From positions 1 through 54,409 of IMG/VR virus record IMGVR_UViG_3300023109_001408: DNA of 54,409 bases. One strand, written 5' to 3'. This stretch comes from a virus. Every line of letters starts with the position of its first letter. Position 1 is the stretch's first letter. Below the pieces are notes generated by a model, which ran no database searches, was not told where the DNA came from, and was given only the letters and a program-made list of their open reading frames with translations. The position numbers and the translations under genes are program-made. Below are positions 36,136-42,909 of the stretch, piece by piece.

Positions 36136-36638
36136 ACACTGAAAAACGTCAAGAAGTAATATACTTTACAGGAATAGAAGTTGAACGCACTGCAATGTAT
36201 GGTGAAAAAACATTGTTTATTGTAGGTGTGCAGCCCTGTAGTGAAATACAAAAACGAGCAGAAGAACATGGTATTAAGCACTTGTACTTTGGAACAAGTC
36301 AAAGTTTTACACCTAAAACTAATGAAGACTGGATAGCATGGGAAAACATGATTAAAGCCTTACTTACAGCAGGCTATTGGTGTACATTAGACTTTGATGC
36401 GGAATATAGTTCTGGAGTTTTAGAAACAGGACTCGATGAGAATCATAATTTTATTAGTATGATTAGCGTTAAATTACCATATTTAAAACTATTCAATTAT
36501 AATGCAACATTGAAATTAGATGACACTACTTGGGGTGACACCAATAGTGGCGTATGGTGTCACAGTTTACATAATCTAATGGATCGTAAAGTTTATACAG
36601 ATTGGAAAGATTATGGACTTGACACAGTTATCGATTAA
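36126..36638 (+). CDS. Conserved hypothetical protein
   Basis: A 170-residue protein: VIYFTGIEVERTAMYGEKTL near the start, IVGVQPCSEIQKRAEEHGIK, then a FGTSQSFTPKTNEDWIAWEN, YWCTLDFDAEYSSGVLETGL, and WGDTNSGVWCHSLHNLMD. An alternating beta/alpha pattern without nucleotide motifs. It overlaps the MDR gene by ten bases. Its last codons carry a promoter for the following gene. The protein type is familiar from marine T4-like phages but its role is unknown to me. Confidence 0.62.
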   Translation: MGLNTEKRQEVIYFTGIEVERTAMYGEKTLFIVGVQPCSEIQKRAEEHGIKHLYFGTSQSFTPKTNEDWIAWENMIKALLTAGYWCTLDFDAEYSSGVLETGLDENHNFISMISVKLPYLKLFNYNATLKLDDTTWGDTNSGVWCHSLHNLMDRKVYTDWKDYGLDTVID

Positions 36639-36647
36639 TGTTACAAT
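36619..36647 (+). promoter_or_regulatory. Sigma-70-type promoter abutting the 36654 start codon
   Basis: TTGACA (36619-36624), 17-base spacer, TACAAT (36642-36647). Transcription would begin at about 36654, the first base of the ATG, implying a leaderless message or use of the internal ATG at 36681. Confidence 0.6.
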
Positions 36648-36653
36648 ATAAAC

Positions 36654-37133
36654 ATGCAACAGGAATCATACGAAGCGTACATGAGACGCAGAACAAGAGA
36701 AGAGGATGCTAAAATGGCAATCAATAATGCAAAACAAAATGCACAAAGAAGTATCTGGGTTACCTTTCGTAAAGAAGGTGTTCATTTATATCCTGGTGCT
36801 GATAAGGACCCTGCGCTCGCAACGGGTGATTGGGATGACGTTAGCTTTCTTGGTATTGCTCATCGTCACATCTTCCACTTTCGGGTGCGCATCGAGGTGT
36901 TCCACAACGACAGAGATATCGAGTTCATCCAATTCAAAAGATGGCTTGAAAGACTTTATTCTGAGCAAAGTTCGACCGACGGTCAAGTGCTCGTTCTAAA
37001 TCACAAGAGTTGCGAAATGATCGCAGACGAATTATACGAGATAATTTCAGCAAAATACCCAAGCCGATTTGTTGAAATTGAAGTTGCCGAAGACGGCGAA
37101 AACGGCTGTTCAATCTACTATCCCAAGTCATAA
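36654..37133 (+). CDS. Conserved hypothetical protein, possibly leaderless
   Basis: A 159-residue protein. A charged helix (ESYEAYMRRRTREEDAKMAI) is followed by an alpha/beta domain (RSIWVTFRKEGVHLYPGADK; HRHIFHFRVRIEVFHNDRDI; EFIQFKRWLERLYSEQ; RFVEIEVAEDGENGCSIYYP). The start ATG 36654 is only seven bases after the promoter -10; ATG 36681 is the alternative, with a weak ribosome site. It resembles a small conserved T4-like phage protein of unknown role. An AAGAGGAATTA leader follows toward the next gene. Confidence 0.6.
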   Translation: MQQESYEAYMRRRTREEDAKMAINNAKQNAQRSIWVTFRKEGVHLYPGADKDPALATGDWDDVSFLGIAHRHIFHFRVRIEVFHNDRDIEFIQFKRWLERLYSEQSSTDGQVLVLNHKSCEMIADELYEIISAKYPSRFVEIEVAEDGENGCSIYYPKS

Positions 37134-37152
37134 CAAAGAGGAATTATGAATT

Positions 37153-37383
37153 ATGACAATTGCAAATCCTGCAGTGAACAAAGTGTTCAACGATCTCGAC
37201 CAATTCCGAGACTATTGTCGCTTCGAAGGCAAAGTGTTTGATGAAAAAGCACTTTATAAAAAAGATGATCCTAATTGGATTGCCTATCAAAAATATCAAG
37301 GCTGGCTACGTGCTAAAGCTCGTAATGGCGGTAAGGACTTTGTTAAGAAAGACCGTCCGCGGATAAACAAACACAGGAATTAA
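37153..37383 (+). CDS. Small basic hypothetical protein
   Basis: A 76-residue basic protein (VFNDLDQFRDYCRFEGKVFD; WIAYQKYQGWLRAKARNGGK; DRPRINKHRN). ATG 37153 has GAGGA about 13 bases upstream; an ATG at 37146 is out of frame. Its leader (AGGAATTATGAATTATGAC) closely resembles the leader of the next gene (AGGAATTAATTATGAC), suggesting duplication of a translation-initiation region. Function unknown. Confidence 0.55.
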   Translation: MTIANPAVNKVFNDLDQFRDYCRFEGKVFDEKALYKKDDPNWIAYQKYQGWLRAKARNGGKDFVKKDRPRINKHRN

Positions 37384-37385
37384 TT

Positions 37386-38444
37386 ATGACAATCTATATT
37401 GTAGACATCGAAGCAGTTGATACACGTTACACTAAACAATGGAAAGAGTATCTTCCAAAGCAATTGCGCCGAGCTACAAATGAAGATGTTGTAGTTATTA
37501 GCGGAGGAGATACGCCTCAGGCTACTACGCCTGGGGCTTTTCTTAACTTTGGCGGTACTAATGTTTACAAAAGTAAACAACTAGAAACTATCGGTGAAAT
37601 GTTCTGCAACGGACAAATTAAGGATGAAGATTATTTCCTATATACAGATGCTTGGAACCCTACTGTTATACAACTACGCTATATGGCAGAACTATTAGGC
37701 GTTGATATTCGTGTTGGTGGTTTATGGCATGCTGGTAGTTATGATCCTCAAGACTTCTTAGGCAGACTTATAGGTGATAAGCCTTGGGTTAGACATGCTG
37801 AGATGTCAATGTTTGAATGCTATGACGATAACTTCTTTGCAAGTGACTTCCACATTGACATGTTTACAGATGTATTTGACGAAGATTATGCATTAGACTG
37901 GGAGAAGATAAATCGTGTAGGCTGGCCTATGGAGTATCTAAAGAACAGTTTGGATAGTTACAAAGGTATGGAGAAACGAGACTTGATCTTGTTCCCACAT
38001 CGTGTTGCTCCAGAGAAACAAGTTGATATCTTTAGAGACTTAGCACACCAGCTTCCGCAATATGAATTTGTTGTGTGCCAAGATCAAGAACTTACAAAGA
38101 ATGAATATCATAACTTGCTAGGAGAAGCTAAACTTGTGTTTAGTGCTAACTTACAAGAAACACTTGGCATTAGTTGGTATGAAGGCGCACTAGTAGATGC
38201 TATTCCTATGGTGCCTGATAGACTCAGCTACAGTGAAATGGCACTGCCCGAGTTTAAATATCCAAGTGCGTGGACTGAAGATTATGATGCTTACTTGCAT
38301 AACAAAGACAAAGTAGTTGCACAAATTGTAAACTATATGGAAAATCACGAAGACTTACTTGTTAGCTTAGAAAAACAGCGTACTAAATTAAACAAAGATT
38401 TCTTTAGTGGTCAAGAACTTTATAAGGCAATTTCAAATGAATGA
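37386..38444 (+). CDS. GT4-like glycosyltransferase
   Basis: A 352-residue protein with two Rossmann-like halves. The C-terminal half carries RVAPEKQVDIFRDLAHQLPQ (donor-binding region), FVVCQDQELTKNEY, LVFSANLQETLGISWYEGAL (the E-x7-E-like motif) and VPDRLSYSEMALP. This is typical for GT4-type phage glycosyltransferases. It could glycosylate DNA (for example a modified base) or virion proteins. Residues about 40-53 are encoded over a terminator-like hairpin. It overlaps the next gene by eight bases. Confidence 0.75.
   Translation: MTIYIVDIEAVDTRYTKQWKEYLPKQLRRATNEDVVVISGGDTPQATTPGAFLNFGGTNVYKSKQLETIGEMFCNGQIKDEDYFLYTDAWNPTVIQLRYMAELLGVDIRVGGLWHAGSYDPQDFLGRLIGDKPWVRHAEMSMFECYDDNFFASDFHIDMFTDVFDEDYALDWEKINRVGWPMEYLKNSLDSYKGMEKRDLILFPHRVAPEKQVDIFRDLAHQLPQYEFVVCQDQELTKNEYHNLLGEAKLVFSANLQETLGISWYEGALVDAIPMVPDRLSYSEMALPEFKYPSAWTEDYDAYLHNKDKVVAQIVNYMENHEDLLVSLEKQRTKLNKDFFSGQELYKAISNE
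37514..37544 (+). terminator. Terminator-like hairpin inside the glycosyltransferase gene
   Basis: GCCTCAGG (37514-37521), an 8-base loop, and CCTGGGGC (37530-37537; one G-U pair) followed by TTTTCTT. It has the form of an intrinsic terminator but lies about 130 bases into the coding region. It may attenuate transcription of this gene, or be a chance product of a TPQATTPGAF codon run. Confidence 0.4.
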
Positions 38445-38760
38445 TGACGATCTTATATTAAGTGATGGTACTAGCACTATTACTATAACCGGTGCAAGTG
38501 ATATGGACAATAGTTGGGTATCCGTAGGAGATATTTCAACTACGACTATTAACATCGATGATATAATTTCAAATGATAGTGGATTTGATTGGGAGAATAT
38601 TAAAATTAGTCCCACACTATGGACCGAAACACTACCTGATGTTGACACGCTTTCAGCGATGTGCAATGAATATCCTGCACTTGCAAAAGCATATGAAAAC
38701 TTTAAAACTGTGTATAAATTAGTAGAACAAGATTACAAAGGCAAACAAGAAGATGATTAA
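38437..38760 (+). CDS. Small beta-rich hypothetical protein
   Basis: A 107-residue acidic protein: MNDDDLILSDGTSTITITGA at the start, SWVSVGDISTTTINIDDI, then a helical C-terminal part (DVDTLSAMCNEYPALAKAYE; VYKLVEQDYKGKQEDD). ATG 38437 has AAGG eight bases upstream; an earlier in-frame ATG (38407) would overlap more of the glycosyltransferase gene. The beta-then-helix pattern suggests a small virion or adaptor protein. It overlaps the phosphoribosyltransferase by eight bases. Confidence 0.6.
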   Translation: MNDDDLILSDGTSTITITGASDMDNSWVSVGDISTTTINIDDIISNDSGFDWENIKISPTLWTETLPDVDTLSAMCNEYPALAKAYENFKTVYKLVEQDYKGKQEDD

Positions 38761-39289
38761 GAAACATTATTATAGCTGGACTGATATTGAACGTATGTGT
38801 GTAAGCATCGTTAATCAAATGTACACTGACAACTGGCGTCCTGATTACATTGTAGGTCTTACACGCGGTGGCAATGTGCCTGCTACTATTATTAGTAATA
38901 TGACTGGCATACGTTGCGAAGCACTTAAAGTAAGTTTGCGTGACGATGACATGGGTCCTGAAAGTAACTTGTGGATGTCAGAAGATGCGTTTGGATACAA
39001 CGATGGCACAATTGTTTCAGCAGGTCCTTTACATAAGAATATTTTAATTGTAGATGATATCAATGATACTGGTAGTACATTTAATTGGATCAAACAAGAT
39101 TGGCAAGCAAGTTGTTTACCAGATGATTCTAGATGGGAACGTGTATGGGATCAGAATGTTCGGTTTGCTACATTAACAGAAAACCTAGCAAGCGATTTTA
39201 GTCAAGTACGATACACTTGTCATGAAATCAACAAAGCAGAAGAAGACGTATGGCTCGTTTATCCTTGGGAAAATGTAGCCGAATACTAA
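38753..39289 (+). CDS. Phosphoribosyltransferase
   Basis: A 178-residue type I PRTase: PDYIVGLTRGGNVPATIISN near residue 30, and the PRPP-binding loop ILIVDDINDTGSTFNW near residues 99-114. Flexible-loop and hood regions (VSLRDDDMG) fit xanthine/hypoxanthine or pyrimidine salvage relatives. It likely salvages a base into nucleotide using PRPP; the base cannot be told from sequence alone. Related genes are common in marine T4-like phages. Close to folE-queE, so a deazaguanine link is possible but unproven. Confidence 0.82.
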   Translation: MIKKHYYSWTDIERMCVSIVNQMYTDNWRPDYIVGLTRGGNVPATIISNMTGIRCEALKVSLRDDDMGPESNLWMSEDAFGYNDGTIVSAGPLHKNILIVDDINDTGSTFNWIKQDWQASCLPDDSRWERVWDQNVRFATLTENLASDFSQVRYTCHEINKAEEDVWLVYPWENVAEY

Positions 39290-39308
39290 ATCATAATAAG
39301 GAAAGGAA

Positions 39309-39518
39309 ATGATTTTGAAAGAACAATTAGTAAAAGCCGCACGTATGCATGCCGAAGGTGAGCTAGAACGTGCAAAAACAAATATCATGGTGTATATGAA
39401 TCAAAGTGTTGGCATTGGTGAACACAGCGATATTGTAGAAGCTATTCAGGAAGAACTTGACAAGATGGCAAGTGCAACTGATCGTATTGAAATGTTAGAA
39501 AAATATTTTAGTGCTTGA
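39309..39518 (+). CDS. Small helical protein
   Basis: A 69-residue helical, acidic protein (LKEQLVKAARMHAEGELERA; HSDIVEAIQEELDKMASATD; IEMLEKYFSA). The ATG has AAGGAAA just upstream. Its stop (TGA) lies within the -35 of the folE promoter. Pattern: two helices joined by a GIGEHSD turn. Function unknown; gene style is familiar from marine T4-like phages. Confidence 0.6.
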   Translation: MILKEQLVKAARMHAEGELERAKTNIMVYMNQSVGIGEHSDIVEAIQEELDKMASATDRIEMLEKYFSA

Positions 39519-39543
39519 CAAAAACCTAAATACAATGTATAAT
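39515..39543 (+). promoter_or_regulatory. Consensus promoter for folE
   Basis: TTGACA (39515-39520), 17-base spacer, TATAAT (39538-39543): a perfect match, giving a leader of about 48 bases with CGGAG before the folE ATG. The -10 is embedded in a long dyad at 39531-39565. Confidence 0.75.
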
Positions 39544-39565
39544 TTAAACTATATTGTACATTGTA
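39531..39565. promoter_or_regulatory. 13-bp dyad overlapping the folE promoter -10 (possible operator)
   Basis: TACAATGTATAAT (39531-39543) and ATTGTACATTGTA (39553-39565) form an inverted repeat with one mismatch (pairable as G-U in RNA) and a 9-base centre. It spans the -10 and the expected start point. Because the 5' arm lies upstream of +1, a DNA-level operator is more likely than an RNA hairpin. Confidence 0.45.
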
Positions 39566-39598
39566 TATGACATCCTCGTCAATAACTCGGAGAAATAA

Positions 39599-40282
39599 AT
39601 GAGCAAAAGTGAAGAAATTAAAGCCCGCCTAGTACAGGCAAAGCAACGCTACTGGGCCGGTGACAACATTAGTGCAGTGTTGCAAGAAGGCGATAAAGAA
39701 CAACTTATCAACGAAGCTACTACAGCATTTGAAAGTGTACTAGATGCACTTGTAATTGATAGATATCAAGATCCTAACAGCAAAGGCACAGCACATCGCC
39801 TTGCTAAAATGTACTACAATGAGATTATGGCAGGACGTTATGATGCGGCACCTAGTGCAACTGCATTTCCAAACGACAGCGATGATCGCTATGAAGGTAT
39901 GTTGGTAGTGCGTTCGGAACTAAAGAGTATGTGTTCACATCACCATCAGCCAGTAGCTGGTATTGCGTACATTGGTATTATTGCCGCAGACAAACTAATT
40001 GGTCTAAGCAAGTACACACGTATTGCACAATGGTGTGCTAGACGCGGAACACTGCAAGAAGAACTTGCTAATGATATTGCTAGAGAGATTCAAGCCGCAA
40101 CTAATGCAGAACACTTAGGTGTGTACATTCAAGCAACACATGGCTGTTGTGAGAATCGCGGCATTATGGCACACAGTAGTTTAACACAAACTACAGTACT
40201 ACGTGGTGCATTTAAAGATGACCATGGCACAAAGAAAGAGTTCTTTGATAATATTAAACTACAACAGGAGTTTAGTTGCTAA
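39599..40282 (+). CDS. folE: GTP cyclohydrolase I FolE
   Basis: A 227-residue protein (usual about 220). KSMCSHHHQPVAGIAYIG carries zinc Cys and the catalytic His pair; GLSKYTRIAQWCARR and THGCCENRGI (second zinc Cys) follow. It converts GTP to dihydroneopterin triphosphate, the first step shared by folate and 7-deazaguanine (preQ0) synthesis. The adjacent queE makes the latter more likely. It has a perfect promoter with an operator-like dyad. QueD and QueC are not seen in this window. Confidence 0.92.
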   Translation: MSKSEEIKARLVQAKQRYWAGDNISAVLQEGDKEQLINEATTAFESVLDALVIDRYQDPNSKGTAHRLAKMYYNEIMAGRYDAAPSATAFPNDSDDRYEGMLVVRSELKSMCSHHHQPVAGIAYIGIIAADKLIGLSKYTRIAQWCARRGTLQEELANDIAREIQAATNAEHLGVYIQATHGCCENRGIMAHSSLTQTTVLRGAFKDDHGTKKEFFDNIKLQQEFSC

Positions 40283-40392
40283 TGGGTGATTATATTGCAG
40301 TGCGTATAGCACAAGTGTTTATTGTAGCAGTATTTGTTATGGGAATGATCGGTTTAGGTATTGAACTATATACAGGAAGGTTGCCGCTATGA
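40282..40392 (+). CDS. Very small membrane protein between folE and queE
   Basis: A 36-residue ORF, MGDYIAVRIAQVFIVAVF then VMGMIGLGIELYTGRLPL, with one membrane helix covering about residues 8-28. The start overlaps the folE stop (TAATG) and its stop overlaps the queE start (ATGA), and TTCAGG-like AACAGGAG precedes the ATG at about 13 bases. The double coupling supports translation. Function unknown. Confidence 0.55.
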   Translation: MGDYIAVRIAQVFIVAVFVMGMIGLGIELYTGRLPL

Positions 40393-41282
40393 AACTAAGA
40401 TACTCAGAAGCGTTTTATAGTGTGCAAGGTGAAGGTAAATTTGTAGGAGTACCTAGTGTATTCCTGCGCACTTTCGGTTGTAACTTTCGTTGCATGAACT
40501 TTGGTACAGATGAAAAACGTAACCGAACAGAATTACACGCTGACGGTATTAAACACAATCCTGAAGTAGCAGATTTAATTGCTAAGGATGTACACAAAAC
40601 AACTAAAGAGTTTAATGACTTGCCTATTATACATACAGGCTGTGATACATACGCAAGTATCTATCCAGAGTTTAAACACTTTAATCGACAAGCAACTGTA
40701 GACGAAGTAGTTGAACACTTGCTATCGCTCACTCCGAATGGTAAGTGGGTGCAAGATAATGGACAAGATGTTCATTTGATTATGACAGGCGGAGAGCCGC
40801 TACTTGCTTGGCAACGGTTGTATGTTGAGCTATTCGAACACCCACGTATGCAGGATTTAAAAAATGTTACATTTGAAACAAACACTACACAAGTACTCAA
40901 AGACGATTTCTTTGATTATCTCAGCAATCAAGAGCGATTTGAAGTCACTTGGAGTTGTTCCCCAAAACTTAGTGTCTCAGGAGAACCTTGGGAGACTGCT
41001 ATTAAGCCTGATGTTGCTAGTCAGTATAACAGTGTTAATGGTAGTGAACTTTATCTTAAGTTTGTTGTGGCTACTAATGATGACTTTGAAGAAGTTAAAA
41101 GAGCTGTGGACGCTTACAGAAGTGCCGGGGTACAATGTCCGGTATACCTTATGCCGTTGGGTGGACGCAGTGAAGAATACGCCCTCAACGTTAAAGACGT
41201 GGCGGAAGCGTGTATGGCAGAAGGATGGAGATTTACCCCAAGGCTCCACATATCCTTATTCGGAAATGCATGGGGCACTTGA
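40389..41282 (+). CDS. queE: 7-carboxy-7-deazaguanine synthase QueE (radical SAM)
   Basis: A 297-residue protein. YSVQGEGKFVGVPSVFLRTF at the start is diagnostic. The cluster motif is split: C31-x3-C35, then about 49 residues, then C85 in GCDTYASIYPEF where normal QueE has the third Cys in a W-C-D-T run (Cx3Cx2C). TGGEPLLAWQ follows, and the end is RLHISLFGNAWGT. It makes CDG from carboxytetrahydropterin using SAM; an FdxA-type ferredoxin (5647) and MetK (41370) could supply electrons and SAM. Feeds DpdA DNA modification. Confidence 0.87.
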   Translation: MKLRYSEAFYSVQGEGKFVGVPSVFLRTFGCNFRCMNFGTDEKRNRTELHADGIKHNPEVADLIAKDVHKTTKEFNDLPIIHTGCDTYASIYPEFKHFNRQATVDEVVEHLLSLTPNGKWVQDNGQDVHLIMTGGEPLLAWQRLYVELFEHPRMQDLKNVTFETNTTQVLKDDFFDYLSNQERFEVTWSCSPKLSVSGEPWETAIKPDVASQYNSVNGSELYLKFVVATNDDFEEVKRAVDAYRSAGVQCPVYLMPLGGRSEEYALNVKDVAEACMAEGWRFTPRLHISLFGNAWGT

Positions 41283-41373
41283 TCAAGTGCAAAAAGAAAA
41301 ACTTGATAAAGCAATGCAAGCACCTATTAACAAAAACTTAGACGAAGAACTAAGACAAAAAGGACTAATATGA
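41266..41373 (+). CDS. Very small charged protein between queE and metK
   Basis: A 35-residue ORF (MHGALDQVQKEKLDKAMQAP and onward, ending NLDEELRQKGLI) that overlaps the queE end by 17 bases and the metK start by four (ATGA). It would form one charged helix. It is short and could be non-functional, but otherwise an 87-base gap separates two tightly coupled genes. A longer reading of this frame inside queE is rejected. Confidence 0.42.
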   Translation: MHGALDQVQKEKLDKAMQAPINKNLDEELRQKGLI

Positions 41374-42458
41374 ATCACATTTTTACAAGCGAATCAGTAA
41401 GTGACGGACACCCAGATAAGGTAGCAGATCAAATATCTGATGCGCTTGTTGATGCTGGATTAGCCGCAGGCGATACAACAACAAGAGTAGCAGTTGAAAC
41501 ACTAGTAACTACCAATATGGTTACTCTAGCAGGAGAAGTTAAGAACTTTAATGTAACTAGAGATGAAGTAGAAAACATTGTTCGAAACAAAGTTAAAGAA
41601 ATTGGCTACGATCAGAATGGATTTTCTTGGCACAAGTTAAAGTTATATAATGAAATACATGAACAAAGTGCAGACATTGCACTAGGTACAGACGACTTTG
41701 GTGCAGGAGATCAAGGACTTATGTTTGGTTATGCTTGCAATCATACCGATAGTATGATGCCTGCACCTATTCATTACAGTCACAAGATACTAGAAAATTT
41801 AAAAGCAAAGCGTGGTAATGTATTAGGTCCTGATGCTAAGAGTCAAGTAAGTGTCGAGTACAATGGCGCAAGACGTGAAGGTGTTATCAAACGTATTGAT
41901 CAAATTGTAGTTAGCACACAGCACACAGAAGGTTGTATAGAAGAAGCAAGACATTTGTGTAAACTTGCAGCAATGGAAGAACTAGGAAACTTAATTGATG
42001 AAAACACTGTATGGCATCTTAATCCTACTGGTAACTTTGTTATTGGTGGTCCTGATGGTGATAGCGGACTTACTGGACGTAAAATTATTGTGGACACTTA
42101 TGGTGGTTTTGCTCCTCATGGTGGCGGTGCGTTTAGTGGCAAAGATCCAACAAAAGTCGACCGAAGTGCAGCCTACATGGCACGATGGCTTGCCAAAAAT
42201 GTAGTAGCAGATGAAATGGCAGACTGGTGTAACATACAACTAAGTTACGCTATTGGTGTTAAGCAACCTACAAGCATTTATGTTGATTCAAATGGACACA
42301 ATCGCAGTATTGAAAAGTTTATTCGAAACGAGATTGATCTAAGTCCAAAAGGAATCATTGACAGATTTGACTTATTCAACTATACTAATTATAGTAACAA
42401 TTGTACTTACGGACACTTTGGTGACAAAGATGTGCCTTGGGAAAGGATAGGATGGTAA
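41370..42458 (+). CDS. metK: S-adenosylmethionine synthetase
   Basis: A 362-residue protein (typical about 380). It begins FTSESVSDGHPDKVADQISD, has GAGDQGLMFGYAC (ATP-binding), GGPDGDSGLTGRKIIVDTYG, and GGGAFSGKDPTKVDRSAAYM (P-loop-like and KDPTKVDRS signature). It makes SAM from methionine and ATP. In this context it can feed QueE and the other radical SAM enzymes, or any methylase. Phage-encoded MetK is uncommon; residues look intact. Confidence 0.93.
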   Translation: MNHIFTSESVSDGHPDKVADQISDALVDAGLAAGDTTTRVAVETLVTTNMVTLAGEVKNFNVTRDEVENIVRNKVKEIGYDQNGFSWHKLKLYNEIHEQSADIALGTDDFGAGDQGLMFGYACNHTDSMMPAPIHYSHKILENLKAKRGNVLGPDAKSQVSVEYNGARREGVIKRIDQIVVSTQHTEGCIEEARHLCKLAAMEELGNLIDENTVWHLNPTGNFVIGGPDGDSGLTGRKIIVDTYGGFAPHGGGAFSGKDPTKVDRSAAYMARWLAKNVVADEMADWCNIQLSYAIGVKQPTSIYVDSNGHNRSIEKFIRNEIDLSPKGIIDRFDLFNYTNYSNNCTYGHFGDKDVPWERIGW

Positions 42459-42459
42459 T

Positions 42460-42852
42460 ATGAAAAATTTTATAAAAAAACTAACTGGTATGGATAAAGT
42501 AGAAGCTGAGAAAGCGCAAGTTGAATCTGAAAAGATGGAACTTCTTAAGCAACGCGATCCTAAAGAATACCACACACGCAAAAAAGAACCTTGGGTTAAT
42601 GTAATTGATGTTAAGGTTAATGAACAAAATGTTCGCAACGGCTTTTTTGAACTTGATTGGAACAAATACTTTATTGCTCAACTTGTGCAAGCAGGATATG
42701 GAGTTGACAATGATCCAGAAGAGGAAATTGTAGATCGTTGGTTCCGTGATATTGTTTATAATATGTTGGAAGAAGATGGTCAAAGTACTGATAGAGGCGC
42801 AGGATATATTAATGTTGTTCCTATTAGTAAAGGTAAGGCAGAAGTTAGTTGA
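42460..42852 (+). CDS. Conserved hypothetical protein
   Basis: A 130-residue protein: an N-terminal charged helix (MKNFIKKLTGMDKVEAEKAQ), then KEPWVNVIDVKVNEQNVRNG, a FELDWNKYFIAQLVQAGYG region, DPEEEIVDRWFRDIVYNMLE, and YINVVPISKGKAEVS. There are no catalytic motifs. The pattern EE-IVDRWFRDI is seen in small conserved T4-like cyanophage proteins as I recall. It begins two bases after metK. Function unknown. Confidence 0.6.
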   Translation: MKNFIKKLTGMDKVEAEKAQVESEKMELLKQRDPKEYHTRKKEPWVNVIDVKVNEQNVRNGFFELDWNKYFIAQLVQAGYGVDNDPEEEIVDRWFRDIVYNMLEEDGQSTDRGAGYINVVPISKGKAEVS

Positions 42853-42877
42853 CAATGATGTGTAACTATGTTATACT
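42849..42877 (+). promoter_or_regulatory. Sigma-70-type promoter for the 5' nuclease gene
   Basis: TTGACA (42849-42854), 17-base spacer, TATACT (42872-42877). It overlaps the stop of the preceding gene and leaves a leader of about 27 bases with AAAAGG before the ATG at 42910. Confidence 0.7.
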
Positions 42878-42909
42878 ATATTTAAATTAACACAATAAAA
42901 GGCAATACA

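Noticed and set aside
37146-37153. ATG at 37146 as start of the 76-residue gene
   Set aside because: It is out of frame with the conserved-looking ORF, which starts at 37153.
40864-41373. Long ORF in another frame overlapping most of queE
   Set aside because: It runs through the radical SAM domain of queE, has low-complexity Leu/Lys composition and no ribosome site. Only the last 35 codons (41266-41373), outside most of queE, are kept as a tentative gene.
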